Of a stretch of 64,000 nucleotides of DNA, positions 32,969 to 43,191 are shown piece by piece; the first letter of the stretch is position 1, and each line of letters starts with the position of its first letter. The stretch lies in assembly GCF_000281045.1 (NCBI RefSeq), contig NW_008246081.1:550122-614121 (forward strand), written 5' to 3'. Below the pieces are notes generated by a model, which was given only the letters and a program-made list of their open reading frames with translations, made no database searches and had not been told where the DNA came from. Source of the stretch: Saprolegnia diclina VS20 (Eukaryota > Oomycota > Saprolegniomycetes > Saprolegniales > Saprolegniaceae). A program made the translations under genes and the position numbers.

Positions 32969-35900
32969 ATGGCACCAGCTCCGCAATCTGCCGACGCGTT
33001 CCTCCAAGATGGCTCGGACGCCTTCCATGCGTCGCTCGCCAACCAGCTTCAGTCGTCGCTCGGGAAGGACATGCCGCAGCTCGAGATTCGCTTCAAGGAC
33101 CTCGCGATCGCCGCGGACGTGATCGTGGCCACCAAGAACGGTAGCGAGCTTCCGACGCTGGTCAACGAAGTCAAGAAGGGGGTCATGGGCCTCTTCAGCG
33201 CCAAGCGGTCGATCCGCAAAGACATTCTGCACCCGATGAGCGGCGTCTTCAAGCCGAGCACAACGACGCTCGTGCTCGGCCAGCCGGGCTCGGGCAAGTC
33301 GTCGCTCATGAAGATCCTCTCCGGTCGCTTCCTCCTCACGAAAAACATCTCGGTCGGTGGCGAGGTCACGTTCAACGGGACGCCGTCGGCCGCGCTGGGG
33401 CCCAAGCTGCCGCAGTTTGCGTCGTACATTAGCCAGCGCGACTTTCACTACCCGACACTGACGGTCAAGGAGACGCTGCAGTTTGCACACGAGTGCAGCG
33501 GCGGCGCGGTCGTGCCCCAGCGCATACTCGACTCGCTAACGAACGGGACGCCGGAAGAGAACGCGCAGGCGCAAGCAGTCATTACCGCGCTCTTTGCCGT
33601 CTTTCCCGACATTGTGACGCGTCAAATGGGCCTCAAGATCTGCGAAGACACGATCGTCGGCAACGGCATGCTCCGCGGTGTCTCGGGCGGTGAGCGCAAG
33701 CGTGTGACCGTCGGCGAGATGGAGTTTGGCATGAAGATGGTGTCGTTCATGGACGAGATCAGCACGGGCTTGGACTCGGCGGCAACCTACGACATTGTCA
33801 AGGCCCAGAAAGGCATGGCTGCGTCGCTCAAGAAGACGATCGTGATTGCGCTGTTGCAGCCGTCGCCCGAAGTCTACAACCTGTTCGACGACGTCCTCCT
33901 CCTCAACGAAGGCCATGTCATGTACCATGGCCCGCGCGCCACGTGCTTGGCGTACTTCGAGTCGCTCGGCTTCAAATGCCCGCCGCACCGCGATGTCGCC
34001 GACTTCTTGCTCGACCTTGGTACGCCCGAGCAGGACCAGTACCTCGTGTCGTCTCGGCTGGCGACCGCGCCCCGCTTCCCGAGCGAGTACGCGTCGGTCT
34101 TTACCGAGTCGTCCATCTACGCGCACATGATGGGCCACCTCTCGGCCCCGCCGCACCCGCTGCTCGTCCAGGACGCTACGCACCACATTGGATCGCTGCC
34201 CGAGTACCACGTGCCGTTTGGGAAGAGCACGAAGGCGCTCGTCCAGCGCCAAGTGACGGTCTTTCTCCGTAACAAGGAGTTTGTCATCAGTCGCATGGTC
34301 ATGGTCGTCGTCATGGGCTTCCTCTACTCGACGTCGTTCTACCAAGTCGACTCGGACCAAGTCATCACCGTGCTCGGTGTCATCTTCACGACCGTCATGT
34401 TCCTCGCGCTCGGCCAAATTCCGACGATCCCGGCCCACGTCGAAGCGCGCGAGATCTTTTACAAGCAAAAGCGCGCCAACTTTTTCCGGACCTCGTCGTT
34501 CATTTTAGCGCAGTGCACGACCCAAATACCGTTTGCGTTTCTGGAGACGGTGATCTTTGGCGCCGTCATGTACTGGGTCACGGGCTTCACCTCGAACGTC
34601 GGGTCGTTCCTGACGTACCTTCTCGTGCTCTTCGTGACCAACCTCGCGTTCACGACGTGGTTCTTCTTTCTCGCCTCGATCGCTCCGAATCTGCATGTCG
34701 CTGAGCCCGTCTCGATGGTCTCCGTGCTCTTTTACGTGCTCTTTGCGGGCTTTATCATGTCGGCCGACGACATGCCCGACTACTTTGTGTGGATCCACTG
34801 GATCGACCCGCTCGCGTGGTGCATTCGCGCCTTGGCCATCAACCAGTACTCGGCGTCCGAGTTTCAGATCTGCGAGTACAAGGGCATCGACTACTGCAAG
34901 CGCACGGGCGACAACTTTGGCAACTCGCAGCTCAAGCAGTACGGCGTCAAGACGGACACGGCGTGGATCTGGTACGGCGTCTTCTTTCTGGCCGCCAGCT
35001 ACTTCTTCTTCATGTTCCTCGCGTACTTGGCGCTCGAGTACATCCAGTACGACCCCGCCGAGCACACTATCGTCGTCAACGAAGACGAAGACGAGATGCT
35101 CCGTGACACGGACGGCAACAAGGCCGAGAGCGCGTACGCCGAGCCGCCCAAGACGCCGCAGCACGCGGTTGTCAACGTTCACGAAGCAGCCCAGCGCGCG
35201 TCGGTGCCGGTGACGCTGGCCTTTGAAGACCTCTGGTACTCGGTGCCCAACCCAACGAAAGGCGAGCCCGATCTGAAGCTGCTCAAGGGCATCAACGGCT
35301 ACGCGCTCCCGGGCACGATCACTGCGCTCATGGGCTCCTCCGGCGCAGGCAAAACGACGTTGATGGACGTCATTGCCGGTCGCAAGACGGGCGGCAAGAT
35401 CGAAGGCAAGATCCTTCTCAACGGGTACCCGGCCACGGACATAGCGATCCGCCGGTCGACCGGCTACTGCGAGCAGATGGACATCCACAGCGAGAGCGCG
35501 ACGTTCCGCGAGGCGTTCCAGTTCAGCGCCATGCTCCGCCAGTCGGACGAGATTCCTGCGGCCGAGAAGCTCGCGTTTGCCGAAGAGTGCTTGGACATTT
35601 TGGACATGAAGAGCCTCGGCGACAAGATCATTCGCGGCGCGTCGGTCGAGCAGATGAAGCGCTTGACGATCGGTGTCGAGCTGGCGGCGTCGCCGTCCGT
35701 GCTCTTCTTGGATGAGCCGACGTCCGGTCTTGATGCGCGCTCGGCCAAGATCATCATGACGGGTATTCGCAAGATCGCGTCGACAGGTCGCACGGTCGTC
35801 TGCACGATTCACCAGCCGTCGACCGAAGTGTTTGAGATGTTTGACTCGCTCCTTCTTCTCAAGCGCGGCGGCGAGACCGTCTTCTTTGGCGACCTCGGCA

Positions 35901-37039
35901 CCCATGCGAATCACCTGATCGAGTATTTCAAGGCGATTCCCAACACGCCGCCGCTCCTTCCGGGCGCCAACCCCGCGACGTGGATGCTCGAGGTCATTGG
36001 CGCCGGTGTCGAGGCCAAGAACGCCCACCCGAAGGACTACGTCCAGATCTTCAACGACTCGGTCGAGCGCCGGTACCTCGCCGAGGCGCTTGCGATCCAC
36101 GCCAACGTGCACCCGTCGCTGCCCGAGCTCACGTTTGCCAAGAAGCGCGCCGCGTCTTCGCTGACGCAGTTCAAGTACCTCACGCAGCGCTTCTTCCGCA
36201 TGTACTGGCGCACGCCGTCGTACAACAACACGCGACTCTTCATCTCGGTCTTCCTCGCAATCCTCTTTGGGCTTGTCTACCGCGGTGTCGACTACACGAC
36301 GTTCTCGGGCGCGACCGGTGGTGTCGGCATGGTCTTCATGACGTCGCTCTTCGTCGGCATGATCTCGTTCAACAGCGTCATTCCGCTCGCCGGCGAAGAG
36401 CGCGCGTCCTTCTACCGCGAGCGCGCGGCACAGACGTACAACGCGCTCTGGTACTTTGTCGGGTCGACGCTCGCCGAGATCCCGTACGTGTTTGTCTCGA
36501 CGTTTCTCTTCACGATCATCTACTACCCGTTCGTGGGCCTGAACGAGTCGGTGGGCGCGTGCGTCTTTTACGGCTTCAACCTCTCGCTCCTCGTCTTGAT
36601 GAACGTCTACCTCGGCCAGCTCATGGCGTACGCGATGCCGTCGGTGGAAGTCGCCGCGCTCATCGGCATCCTCCTCAACTCGATCTTCTTCCTCTTCATG
36701 GGCTTCACGCCCACCGCGTCCAACATCCCGAGTGGGTACCGCTGGCTCTACACGATCGTGCCGCCCAAGTACTCGATGGCAATTCTGACGTCGCAAACAT
36801 TTGCCAAATGCACGGGCGACAAGACGCAGCTCGGGTGCCAGACGATGAAGAACGTGCCGCCGAGTATTCTCCAGCAGATGAACGCGAGTAGCGTCAGCGT
36901 CAAGGAGTACGTGGAACACACGTACGAGATGTACTACGACGACGCGCTCCTCGACATTGTCGTCGTGCTCGGCTGCATCGTGTTTTTCCGCATCCTCGCG
37001 GTGCTCGCGCTCCGCTTTGTCAACCACCAAAAGAGATAG
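32969..37039 (+). CDS. Full-size PDR/ABCG-type ABC transporter
   Basis: An intronless frame of 1,356 residues from ATG 32969 has the reverse NBD-TMD-NBD-TMD order of pleiotropic drug resistance transporters. NBD1: Walker A GQPGSGKSS near residue 105 (with the catalytic Lys kept, unlike many fungal PDRs), signature VSGGERKRVTV, Walker B FMDEISTGLD. TMD1 spans about residues 430-690. NBD2: Walker A GSSGAGKTT near 790, signature region VEQMKRLTIGVEL, Walker B LFLDEPTSGLD, and the switch His in CTIHQPS. TMD2 ends with RILAVLALRFVNHQ. A large Cys-containing extracellular loop follows TMD2 helix 5. Such pumps sit in the plasma membrane and export lipophilic compounds. Two P450 genes lie downstream, which would suit xenobiotic handling, but co-regulation is not shown. 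It ends 442 bp before the convergent P450. Confidence 0.95.
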   Translation: MAPAPQSADAFLQDGSDAFHASLANQLQSSLGKDMPQLEIRFKDLAIAADVIVATKNGSELPTLVNEVKKGVMGLFSAKRSIRKDILHPMSGVFKPSTTTLVLGQPGSGKSSLMKILSGRFLLTKNISVGGEVTFNGTPSAALGPKLPQFASYISQRDFHYPTLTVKETLQFAHECSGGAVVPQRILDSLTNGTPEENAQAQAVITALFAVFPDIVTRQMGLKICEDTIVGNGMLRGVSGGERKRVTVGEMEFGMKMVSFMDEISTGLDSAATYDIVKAQKGMAASLKKTIVIALLQPSPEVYNLFDDVLLLNEGHVMYHGPRATCLAYFESLGFKCPPHRDVADFLLDLGTPEQDQYLVSSRLATAPRFPSEYASVFTESSIYAHMMGHLSAPPHPLLVQDATHHIGSLPEYHVPFGKSTKALVQRQVTVFLRNKEFVISRMVMVVVMGFLYSTSFYQVDSDQVITVLGVIFTTVMFLALGQIPTIPAHVEAREIFYKQKRANFFRTSSFILAQCTTQIPFAFLETVIFGAVMYWVTGFTSNVGSFLTYLLVLFVTNLAFTTWFFFLASIAPNLHVAEPVSMVSVLFYVLFAGFIMSADDMPDYFVWIHWIDPLAWCIRALAINQYSASEFQICEYKGIDYCKRTGDNFGNSQLKQYGVKTDTAWIWYGVFFLAASYFFFMFLAYLALEYIQYDPAEHTIVVNEDEDEMLRDTDGNKAESAYAEPPKTPQHAVVNVHEAAQRASVPVTLAFEDLWYSVPNPTKGEPDLKLLKGINGYALPGTITALMGSSGAGKTTLMDVIAGRKTGGKIEGKILLNGYPATDIAIRRSTGYCEQMDIHSESATFREAFQFSAMLRQSDEIPAAEKLAFAEECLDILDMKSLGDKIIRGASVEQMKRLTIGVELAASPSVLFLDEPTSGLDARSAKIIMTGIRKIASTGRTVVCTIHQPSTEVFEMFDSLLLLKRGGETVFFGDLGTHANHLIEYFKAIPNTPPLLPGANPATWMLEVIGAGVEAKNAHPKDYVQIFNDSVERRYLAEALAIHANVHPSLPELTFAKKRAASSLTQFKYLTQRFFRMYWRTPSYNNTRLFISVFLAILFGLVYRGVDYTTFSGATGGVGMVFMTSLFVGMISFNSVIPLAGEERASFYRERAAQTYNALWYFVGSTLAEIPYVFVSTFLFTIIYYPFVGLNESVGACVFYGFNLSLLVLMNVYLGQLMAYAMPSVEVAALIGILLNSIFFLFMGFTPTASNIPSGYRWLYTIVPPKYSMAILTSQTFAKCTGDKTQLGCQTMKNVPPSILQQMNASSVSVKEYVEHTYEMYYDDALLDIVVVLGCIVFFRILAVLALRFVNHQKR

Positions 37040-37481
37040 AGTAGTAACTTCCACAATATACACCATTTTGCTTGTTTCACCTTCGAATGTATACCATTTG
37101 TCGCATGGAGGGTGCACTCAAGAGGCACTTGGTGTGTACTCGTACTCGTATATCGACATCGCTTCCACGACCGAAGCGTCCTCTCTTTCACAGAACCATT
37201 GAACACCTACCCTAATGAACGTGGTCACGGTGAGCTGGGCACATGAGCATGCATGCCACACAGCATGGGTGCGTCAGTATACCAACGAATGGCGTTGGAC
37301 GCAGCATTCGAGCATCCATCACGATGCTGGGCCGTCGAAGATACACGATCGAGTGCTGGTCAGTTGCGCGTCAGGGACTAGTTTGGGGTCACAAACCTAT
37401 CCCTAGGAAAGGGCTAGTATCGACATCTGTGACGATTTTGTTCAACCAACCACGTCGCTTTGAAGAGTACTGCATTTATGG
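37040..37481. other. Intergenic between convergent ABC transporter and P450
   Basis: About 440 bp of lower-GC sequence forming the two 3' ends. No coding exon or repeat family recognised. Confidence 0.45.
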
Positions 37482-38969
37482 TTACGACGACCACGGCTGA
37501 AAGCGGAACGAGAGCGGCTTGTCGGGCACGATGAGAAGGCGCAGAATGCCTTTGGGGTGCGCCTCGTTGGGGATCCACTGAATCTCCATCTCGCGCAAGA
37601 GGTGCGCCAGAAGCAGGTACATTTCGGTCTCAGCAAGGCGTCGGCCCACGCAGCTGCGCGCACCAATGCCAAACGGCAGCGTCGAGTACGCTTGCTGCTT
37701 GCGGTTGTCCGCGTCCTTCTTCTCGCGGTCCATCCAGCGCTCGGGCGCAAACACCTCGGGGTGCTCAAAGATGTCGGGGTCCCGGCTCATTGTGTACGTG
37801 GCCATGAGCACACTCGTGCCTTTTGGAACTTGGTACCCGGCGAGCGTCACGTCGTCGCCAGCGTAGCGCTGGTTGGGCGTCGCGGACGGGTATAGCCGCA
37901 GCGTCTCTTTCACACAAGCGCGCAAGTACGAGAGACGAGTGAGGGCGGCTTCGTCCATGGGGCCCGACCCAATCTCGTCGCGGATGCGCGCTTGCATCTC
38001 GCGGCCGTTTGGAGCGGTCGCGAGGCAGTACATGGTCCAGAGCAGCGTATTGCCCGTCGTGTCGACGCCGGCAAAGAGCACGTCAATCGCGAGGCTAATG
38101 GCTTCGCGCTCGTCGAGCTCAGGTCGCTGCAGAAAGGTGCTGAGGAGGTCCGGCTCGGGCGAGGCGTCGGTGCACGCGATCTTGTCGCGCATGAGCTGAT
38201 AGCCAAGGTCAAAGATGTAGTCGCAGTGGGCCGCGTGGGCGCGGTACGCGGGTACGTACGGGTAGATCCACGTGGGCACCTCGGGCGGGATGATGTGCAG
38301 CTGCTGCGTCGTGTCAAAGAAGCCGTCGACAGCGTCGATGAACGCTTGGGCGGCCGGCGGGATCGGCGTCGACGGGTCTGGCGACAAGCAGCCCATGCGC
38401 TTCCCAAAGACGAGCGACGAGACCGCTTCGAGTGCAAACGCCTTCATGATGTTGGTGACGGCAACCGGCGCCCCGTGTTGCGCTTCGGTCGCAATACGCG
38501 CAACGACATCCTTGGCGACGTCGTCGATGCGCCCGATCCACGCGGGTACATTGTGCATTTGTAGCAAGTTCTCGCTCATGCTCGCCCGGGACTTTTTCCA
38601 CTCGGCAAATACGTTGGTGTTGGAGGTCGCCATGGGCCACTGCCGCTGCTGCCGGTACAGGGTCCACGCAGGAAAGAGGTGGCGCTGCGGCATCGCGCCT
38701 TCGGTGCGACACACGAGCGCGGTCGCTTCTGGGTCGGCGACCGAGACAAGGTACGGTGTGAACGGCGCGAATCGCAGCTTGAAGATCGGGCCGAGCTCGC
38801 GGTGGAGGGTCTGGAAGCGCTCGTACGTGACGCGGAGTCCATTGTTGCGGATGAAGTAGAGACCACTCGACTTGAACGGCCCGAAGCCGTACTCGGGCGC
38901 GGTCGGGATGTCGTCCCAGGCGCGCGCGGCCGTCGACTTGGCGCGGCGACCAGCAGATTGGCGCAGCAT
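37482..38969 (-). CDS. Cytochrome P450, mitochondrial-type (copy 1)
   Basis: An intronless 495-residue frame starts MLRQSAGRRAKSTAARA, an Arg/Ser/Ala-rich amphipathic leader typical of a mitochondrial presequence and lacking the hydrophobic anchor of microsomal P450s. The I-helix has FAGVDTTGNT (about residues 285-300), the K-helix KETLRLYP, the PERF region FAPERW, and the haem loop LPFGIGARSCVGRRLAE with the thiolate Cys near 440. The PFGxGxRxCxGRRxAE form is that of mitochondrial class I P450s, which receive electrons from adrenodoxin-like ferredoxin; this inference fits the leader. The substrate is unknown. Two paralogues lie at 41459 (+) and 54485 (-). Confidence 0.93.
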   Translation of the reverse strand: MLRQSAGRRAKSTAARAWDDIPTAPEYGFGPFKSSGLYFIRNNGLRVTYERFQTLHRELGPIFKLRFAPFTPYLVSVADPEATALVCRTEGAMPQRHLFPAWTLYRQQRQWPMATSNTNVFAEWKKSRASMSENLLQMHNVPAWIGRIDDVAKDVVARIATEAQHGAPVAVTNIMKAFALEAVSSLVFGKRMGCLSPDPSTPIPPAAQAFIDAVDGFFDTTQQLHIIPPEVPTWIYPYVPAYRAHAAHCDYIFDLGYQLMRDKIACTDASPEPDLLSTFLQRPELDEREAISLAIDVLFAGVDTTGNTLLWTMYCLATAPNGREMQARIRDEIGSGPMDEAALTRLSYLRACVKETLRLYPSATPNQRYAGDDVTLAGYQVPKGTSVLMATYTMSRDPDIFEHPEVFAPERWMDREKKDADNRKQQAYSTLPFGIGARSCVGRRLAETEMYLLLAHLLREMEIQWIPNEAHPKGILRLLIVPDKPLSFRFQPWSS

Positions 38970-41458
38970 CTCGCGTATCGAGTGCGCTGCAGAGACACGA
39001 TCGAAAACTGAGCCTCAACACTCATCCAATGTACGAGTACACGGTACGCTTGAGGTTGCGGACGCGAAATCGATGTGTTGGACGCACGCCATGGTCTCGA
39101 TCGTCGAATCTTGCGGGCTGGAAGCAGTCGAGACGACCGATTTGGTCATGAAAGCAGGCGAGAGCCCTCGTGCTATCGCACATCTGCCAAGGCGACGATG
39201 GACGCGCCACTACCGGCACTCTTGAAGCGTGAGTAATATTTGGCGCCATCCAGATTGTGAGCGTACAAACGGCCCAGAACGTTTGCCAGAAAGGACATGT
39301 GCCTGTCGTAACGAGTCGTGCCAATACCTGGATGATAAAGCTCTAGGCTATAATAGCTTTTCTTCAAAGGTGTTCGCTGGGTACATCTAGCTTAGAGCTC
39401 TAGCTTTTCTTTAAAGGTGTTCGCGGGGTACATCCATGAAATGTACGTGCACTCCATGCAGTACATGTACCCAGGGCGAAATGCCATGTCGGTGTGACCG
39501 ATTCCGCTCCTGGCAACAACCAGAACGTGAAACACCAGACAGAGGGAGGCCGTACTCCCTAAACACCGGCTAGTGTACTACAAAGAAGAACAGAAAATGG
39601 CAGCTAAGCTACGTCTACTGACTGCTGCCAAAGGCTGTACAGTCTCACATCAACGGGCTTCTGCTGTAGGACTAAACATGCAAACACACATCGCCTTGTC
39701 CCGGCCTAGTGGTGTTGACGTGGGCCAGGCTCACACCCGGTGCCCCACCACTGAATGCGACCAACGGTCACAGTGGTTGACGACAAAGCTCGGCCTAGTT
39801 TCATCCATGTTCGTGTATGTGCGTACCTTCCCACTCGCATGCTGCCCTCGAGTCTCGTACCTTTCGTGATTAAGATACGCCCGGATAGGATAAAGTGGTT
39901 AGGGCAACGTTGGCAAAAAGAGAAGCAGCAGCAGCGCCGCCCCGAGTCCCGCAACGGCTGGCCCTTTACGAGGGAGCATCGCGCCCTTCACCACACAAGT
40001 TCATGTGCCTGGCCTGCCGAAGCGGTCCTCGGCTTGACTGCTGCTGCTGCTGCACCTTTGCCTATGAAGAATTGCGCGCTGCCACCCTAACGTTAGGGAG
40101 AAACATGTTGGACGCATTTACAATGCGAGGAGAATACCTTTTCATGGACGGCGACGGAAAAGGGCCTGCGCCAGCGGGGACTGAACCCTGTGCCTTCCGC
40201 TTACGCAGCTGAAATCCACCGACTAGACAAAGGGGCGCCACGAAGTACGACCCGCAACGTGCCATGCGTTGAGTTGAAAAAAGCGAACAGGAGCTTGATG
40301 ACAGCACCGATGCAGCGTATGGTCGCTTCGTTGGTAGCCGCGAGCTAGCGTAAATGCTGCACGACCATCCATGGGTTACGCTGCCGACTTTGTCCTCGCG
40401 GTCCTCAGTACGTACATTGTAGTTGTATCTAGACAAAACCCTATCCCCAGTTTAGAAAACAGCTGAACAAAATGTGAGGTTGGACGCATCTGTGGAAGAT
40501 GAATGTCGACCACCGCCAATGTGACTGTCGGTCCAACGTAGTCGAGCGAGCTACGGCAGGATATTGAAGGAGCTCCAACAAGCATGCTGCAACTACCAGC
40601 ACCGCCACACATTGCGAGCGCTATCCGGCGGTTCTTGTCGAACGTACTACACCACTGCAACCCCAGCGAGGCCATGCTTCGTGGCCGTCATCATCGTCGA
40701 CGCACCTCTCTCGATGGTGACGACGAGACGCTGGGTCAGCTGCGTGCGATCGGTCGCTGCCACGTGCGGTGATGGTCGTCATCCAGGCGAGTAGCCGCGA
40801 GCTGTTCTGAGCGTCTAACCAGCTGCGGAACCACTGAACTCATGCACGTTTGAGTGGACACATATCATGACAGATCGGGATGGGCAGGCAGCCGACGTAC
40901 ACTCGATGGCTCGGTAAACACGAGTTGCAGCGCTCCACAGCACCAAACGGGCCGCCACTCCATCCGTTCTGATAGTACAAGAACGCAGCGCCTTTGGCCC
41001 ACCGCTCGGACGCCTACGACGCCAGTGTACATACTTCTGATCGAAAATACCAAGCATTACCGCTGCTTCGAGCTCGTTCTTCTCTGGGACAGAGCCACTC
41101 TCGGCTCAGTTTGGAGCTAGTTCGGCTGCCTCGGTCGCTCCGAGTAGCTATGTCAGGTCGGTTTTCTACGGTACACGAAGCATCACCACTTGACAAAACG
41201 AGCCTCCATGAAGCTCCAGCGCTCGCTCGCACGGCAATGGCGACGTTGCAGTTATGGCTTGTCTTCATCCTGCAACATACCGCGCTCGCATGGCATTCTT
41301 CGCGTTGGTGGCGAACGCCTGTCGCCTTGGGAGGGTGACGTGGCAGCCGCAGAGCGCACTTCAATGCCAGATGGCACGACCATCCGAATCTCGCAGTCGT
41401 CGCCCTCTCTTCGTCTCGTTTGGCCTCGATGCGTTCTGTGCATTTGCGAATTTCCAGC
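38970..41458. other. 2.5-kb non-coding region between divergent P450 genes
   Basis: This is the largest gene-free stretch. Composition is more balanced than coding sequence, open frames are short on both strands, and none shows a recognisable domain or splices to a neighbour. It contains a 34-bp direct repeat at 39354/39401, an adjacent GGGTACAT...ATGTACCC inverted pair (about 39426-39471), and a degenerate tRNA-like segment near 40168-40240 on the minus strand. The ends hold the promoters of both P450s. Confidence 0.5.
39354..39434. repeat. 34-bp imperfect direct repeat
   Basis: TAGCTTTTCTTCAAAGGTGT... at 39354-39387 recurs at 39401-39434 with about two mismatches, a 47-bp period, each copy ending GGGTACATC. 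Only two units are visible. Confidence 0.75.
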
Positions 41459-42958
41459 ATGTTGCGCAGCTGCCTTCGCCTCAAGTCGACTCTCGCCGCG
41501 CCCAAGCCGGTGACCGCGATCCCCAACGCGCCCGAGACCGGCGTCGGCCCCCTGCGCTCGAGCATGATGTACTTTACCAAGGGCGGCGGCTTCCAAGTAC
41601 TCTTCAAGCACCTCCGTGCGCTTCACGACACGATCGGGCCCATTCTGCGCGTGCGCTTTGTGCCGTTCGGGCCGCGCATGGTGAGCGTCACGGACCTCGA
41701 CGTGATCGCGCAGCTCTTCCGGAACGAAGGACCCGTGCCGCTGCGTGGCGCCGTGCCCGTGTGGGAGTACTATCGGCAAATCAAGCAGTGGCCGCGCACG
41801 ACCGTCACGACCAACGACTATGCGATCTGGAAGAAGATGCGGTCGAGCTTGAGCGACCACTTGCTGCAGCCGCGCAACATTGGCCCGTGGCTGCCGCGGA
41901 TCGACGCGATCGCCCAAGATGTCACGACGCGCTTCGAGCGCGAAGCCGCGGCGTCGCCCACTCGCGACGTGGATGTGACGCACACGCTCAAGGCGTATAC
42001 GCTCGAGTCGGTGAGCTCGGTCCTTTTTGGGAAGCGCATGGGCTGCTTGTCGGCCGACCACTTGACGCCGATCACGCCGGCCGCGCAGCGCTTCATCAAC
42101 GCGGTGGTTGGCTTTTTCGAGACGACGCAGGCGCTCAACACGCTTCCGCCGTCGATGCCACCCATCTTGTTTTGGCTCTTTCCGGCGTTTTGGCGCCATG
42201 TCGGCCACGCGAACGTCATTTTTGAGATTGGGTTTGAGCTCATGACCGAGAAGCTCGCGTCGACCGAAGCGACCGCGCCCGACTTGCTCACAGCGTTCCT
42301 GTTGCGCCCCGAGCTCACGGAGCGCGAGGCCATTACGCAGTGCATCGACCTCCTCTTCGCCGGCGTCGACACGACGTCCCAAGGCATTCTCTGGACGCTG
42401 TATGCGATCGCGACTTCGCACGACGCACTAGATCTCCAGCGCCAGCTCCGCGACGAAGTAACTGCGGCCATGGGCGACAAGACGCAGCTGGATAAAGACG
42501 CCTTGTCCAAACTGCCGCTCGTGCGGGCGTGTGTCAAGGAGGCGCTGCGGCTCTACCCCGTCTTTAGCACGTCGATGCGCGTCATGCACGATGACACGAC
42601 GCTTCTCGGGTACAGCGTGCCAAAGGGCACCCAAGTCCTCATGCCCATCTACGCCATGAGCCGCGATCGCAGCGTCTTTGCCGAGCCAGACACGTTTGTG
42701 CCCGAGCGCTGGCTCGGCCGCGAAGCGAAAAGCGCCGCCGACCGCAAGAAGGCTGCGTACGCGACACTGCCGTTTGGCATGGGCGCGCGGAGCTGCGCGG
42801 GCCGGCGCCTCGCCGAGACGGAGCACTACCTATTGCTCGCCCACATGGTGCGAACGATGCGCTTCGAGGTCGCCCCCGGCGTCGACCACCCGGAGCCGAT
42901 CGTGCAGCTCGCACTCACGCCCGACAAGCCCCTCGTACTGCGCATGACGCCATGGTAG
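41459..42958 (+). CDS. Cytochrome P450, mitochondrial-type (copy 2)
   Basis: A single-exon frame. I place the start at ATG 41459, giving 499 residues beginning MLRSCLRLKSTLAAPK, because the paralogues open with MLR plus a similar Arg/Ser leader; the upstream ATG at 41429 would add ten residues. Motifs are intact: FAGVDTTSQG in the I-helix, KEALRLYP in the K-helix, FVPERW, and LPFGMGARSCAGRRLAE around the haem Cys. The B-C region is clearly diverged from copies 1 and 3 (for example MMYFTKGGGF in place of LYFIRNNGL), so it is an older duplicate with probably different specificity. Redox partner and location as inferred for copy 1. Divergent from copy 1 and 233 bp from the convergent ARM gene. 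Confidence 0.92.
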   Translation: MLRSCLRLKSTLAAPKPVTAIPNAPETGVGPLRSSMMYFTKGGGFQVLFKHLRALHDTIGPILRVRFVPFGPRMVSVTDLDVIAQLFRNEGPVPLRGAVPVWEYYRQIKQWPRTTVTTNDYAIWKKMRSSLSDHLLQPRNIGPWLPRIDAIAQDVTTRFEREAAASPTRDVDVTHTLKAYTLESVSSVLFGKRMGCLSADHLTPITPAAQRFINAVVGFFETTQALNTLPPSMPPILFWLFPAFWRHVGHANVIFEIGFELMTEKLASTEATAPDLLTAFLLRPELTEREAITQCIDLLFAGVDTTSQGILWTLYAIATSHDALDLQRQLRDEVTAAMGDKTQLDKDALSKLPLVRACVKEALRLYPVFSTSMRVMHDDTTLLGYSVPKGTQVLMPIYAMSRDRSVFAEPDTFVPERWLGREAKSAADRKKAAYATLPFGMGARSCAGRRLAETEHYLLLAHMVRTMRFEVAPGVDHPEPIVQLALTPDKPLVLRMTPW

Positions 42959-43191
42959 CCACCCTCTGCTTGAGGAACCGGTAGGAGGATCGTGCTACGT
43001 CAGTGACCACTTTCTATATGTTGTATCTCGTGTCGTCCTAATCATGATCAACATGTTGTCTTGTGTTCTCGTCCGGAGGCGAAATGGCCGCTGGACGCGC
43101 CACGTCATCGGTGTAACGTTCTTTGACTTGACACATTGATACTAAAAGTGCAAACCAACCAAAACGCAGGACTCGACCAATGCCTTGAAGC

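Noticed and set aside
34505-37117. An 870-codon open frame on the minus strand
   Set aside because: It lies antisense to the ABC transporter, is dominated by Arg/His/Glu/Val residues typical of a shadow of GC-rich codons, and has no domain; the plus-strand frame has every ABC motif.
39000-41400. Small open frames of 60-200 codons in the P450 intergenic region
   Set aside because: They overlap one another on both strands, have no domain or splice partner, and composition differs from the neighbouring genes.
41252-42421. A 389-codon minus-strand open frame
   Set aside because: Antisense to P450 copy 2 with shadow composition; the P450 frame carries all family motifs.
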